Below are positions 7,073-8,126 of a stretch of 8,126 nt of DNA, piece after piece (positions within the stretch are counted from its first letter, which is position 1; each line of letters opens with the position of its first letter). Position numbers and translations under genes: made by a program. The DNA comes from Bacteroidales bacterium GP4 (GTDB lineage Bacteria; Bacteroidota; Bacteroidia; Bacteroidales; Muribaculaceae): contig DAAL01000032.1 of the NCBI GenBank assembly GCA_001701065.1, forward strand, positions 1 through 8,126. The letters run 5' to 3'. The notes under the pieces are model-generated. The model was not told the origin of the DNA. It did no database searches and saw only the letters and a list, made by a program, of their open reading frames with translations.

Positions 7073-8083
7073 TTAATTCATCCATTCGTCGAGGTCTATG
7101 TCTATATCGCCGTCATAGTCCGGGTCTATTTCCACTCCTCCCTGCATCTCGTTGGTGAGGAAGCGGGCGCGCATGGTGGTGAGATGACCGCGCCGGTAGG
7201 GAACCTCAAGCCCCGAAGTGCGGCTCACAAGTTCGCCGTGGCTGTCATGAATCTCCATCGTAAGCTTCACAAACGACTCTGCACCATTGACAAACACGAA
7301 GTCCGACCCTATGCAATATTCATCCGTCACCCCTTCCGGGATAATGAGCGGCGTGGTAAACCGTACCCCCGTCCAGGAATCCACAGGCTTGCCCGACAAT
7401 GCGTTGAACACAGTGGGAAAATAGAATCCGTAGGAGAATGTGATGGTGAATTCCTCATCGGCGGCACGTTGTTTCTTCATTTTCCGCAGAAAGTCCCTGA
7501 CATCGGTGGCTATAATCTCGTACTTGGCAAGCGGACGCACCATCTCCACCTTCACCGGGACCTTGACGTTCCAGCTGTCACGGTATTGCCTGAGATCCAG
7601 CGAAGCGGTGCCGTATAGACAGTCCCGGTAAGGGGTGCTACCCGTGTAGGGAGTTGTACAGGCTATGTATTGGAGGTCGGCGGAGTCATAGTAAAGATCG
7701 GTATCGGTGTCCTCAGCCACATAGTCGGTCCACACCACAAGAGTGTATTCCACCGCATGAAGCTTAATCCGCAACGGTATCGTAAGCCCGTTGTCGCCTG
7801 AGGCGGCATCGTCAACCACCGTCACCTGACGCGCTTCGGGCTTCCCCTCGCGCCACGCCTCGATGATGAAGCGGCGGCGGTAACCTTCAGGGGCTGCTTC
7901 CGGTGATGTCCCTGAGCGGCTCCCTCTTGGGTTCCACACATCTATATCCAACGGCACGAAGTTAAGGTCGAGCGTGACATTGGCTGTGACCTCCACAAGA
8001 GTGGGGTCCACTCCATCCTCCCCGTCGGGTGTCAGAGTGGGATATTCATGTATGCACCCCGCCAAGAGAAGCACAAGGGGCAT
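7073..8083 (-). CDS. Fimbrillin-like lipoprotein (DUF6562-type)
   Basis: This is a predicted lipoprotein of 336 aa, recognised as DUF6562-like from memory of the family. The blocks IIEAW (73-77), YTLVVWTDY (113-121), YRDCLYGTASLDL (152-164), MVRPLAKYEI (181-190), FVFVNGAESF (262-271), VPYRRGHLTT (294-303) and a final acidic DGDIDIDLDEW are characteristic. Its core matches the neighbouring 536-aa protein block for block, but it has no C-terminal lectin-like domain. The lipobox LLAGC places the lipidated cysteine at residue 10, which leaves an unusually short signal peptide with no basic residue. In-frame codons upstream (RSHIIYII) would supply a normal one but are preceded by TAG, so the start may be damaged or mis-assembled. 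Its role as an anchor or accessory subunit of a pilus is inferred. Confidence 0.75.
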   Translation of the reverse strand: MPLVLLLAGCIHEYPTLTPDGEDGVDPTLVEVTANVTLDLNFVPLDIDVWNPRGSRSGTSPEAAPEGYRRRFIIEAWREGKPEARQVTVVDDAASGDNGLTIPLRIKLHAVEYTLVVWTDYVAEDTDTDLYYDSADLQYIACTTPYTGSTPYRDCLYGTASLDLRQYRDSWNVKVPVKVEMVRPLAKYEIIATDVRDFLRKMKKQRAADEEFTITFSYGFYFPTVFNALSGKPVDSWTGVRFTTPLIIPEGVTDEYCIGSDFVFVNGAESFVKLTMEIHDSHGELVSRTSGLEVPYRRGHLTTMRARFLTNEMQGGVEIDPDYDGDIDIDLDEWMN

Positions 8084-8126
8084 GATAATATATATAATGT
8101 GTGACCGCTATCAGGATCATGGTAGA

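Noticed and set aside
7070..7618. 182-codon plus-strand open frame opposite the right-hand lipoprotein gene
   Set aside because: It is a shadow of the conserved lipoprotein frame, with no promoter or ribosome site and no recognisable domain.
7073..8083. Classical FimB/Mfa2 anchor subunit
   Set aside because: The operon position would fit, but the sequence blocks match DUF6562-type proteins better than the Mfa2 family as I know it, so I did not use that name.
8087..8098. Short TA repeat before the lipoprotein ATG as a phase-variation switch
   Set aside because: Adding one TA unit would bring an upstream ATG (8118-8120) into frame, but the tract is only about four units long and the fused peptide has no basic n-region. 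A one-base indel at the start codon explains the sequence better.
8032..8126. Minus-strand frame open from the right edge to a TGA at 8032-8034, as the end of an upstream gene
   Set aside because: It has only about 30 codons, overlaps the conserved lipoprotein start, and its composition gives no support. The upstream gene may instead end at one of the stops near 8108-8118.

Overview
The window looks like a Bacteroidales chromosome, most likely a gut lineage near Muribaculaceae. The evidence is AT-rich intergenic DNA carrying Bacteroidetes-type TAnnTTTG promoter boxes, weak or absent Shine-Dalgarno sequences, a Bacteroidetes-style DnaE, and paired fimbrillin-like (DUF6562-type) lipoproteins with acidic residues after the lipidated cysteine. 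The family-level assignment is inference from protein style only.

Layout, left to right. Positions 1-300 are non-coding. They hold a strong-looking leftward promoter (25-56) for a gene outside the window and a rightward -7 box just before dnaE. dnaE (301-3972, +) encodes the replicative DNA polymerase III alpha subunit, with its polymerase aspartates and all PHP metal ligands intact. A cation diffusion facilitator (3980-4936, -) converges on dnaE with only 7 nt between the stop codons. It diverges from trxA (5021-5335, +) across 84 nt that hold two back-to-back -7 boxes. trxA encodes a classical WCGPC thioredoxin and ends at a clear intrinsic terminator (5364-5398).

The last third is a leftward pair of genes for predicted surface lipoproteins: an upstream 336-aa protein (7073-8083) and a downstream 536-aa protein (5418-7028), separated by 44 nt. 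They share one fimbrillin-like core. The downstream protein also carries a cysteine-rich C-terminal domain that resembles the lectin-like tip domains of Bacteroidales pili. They probably form part of a pilus or surface-adhesin operon whose promoter and first genes lie beyond the right edge.

The left part is housekeeping and the right part is accessory surface structure. I see no RNA gene, CRISPR array, insertion sequence or phage gene, and nothing I would call a wholly new system. The best leads are a damaged-looking start region in the right-hand lipoprotein gene, the lectin-like fusion in its neighbour, and the compact divergent promoter pair between the transporter and thioredoxin genes.
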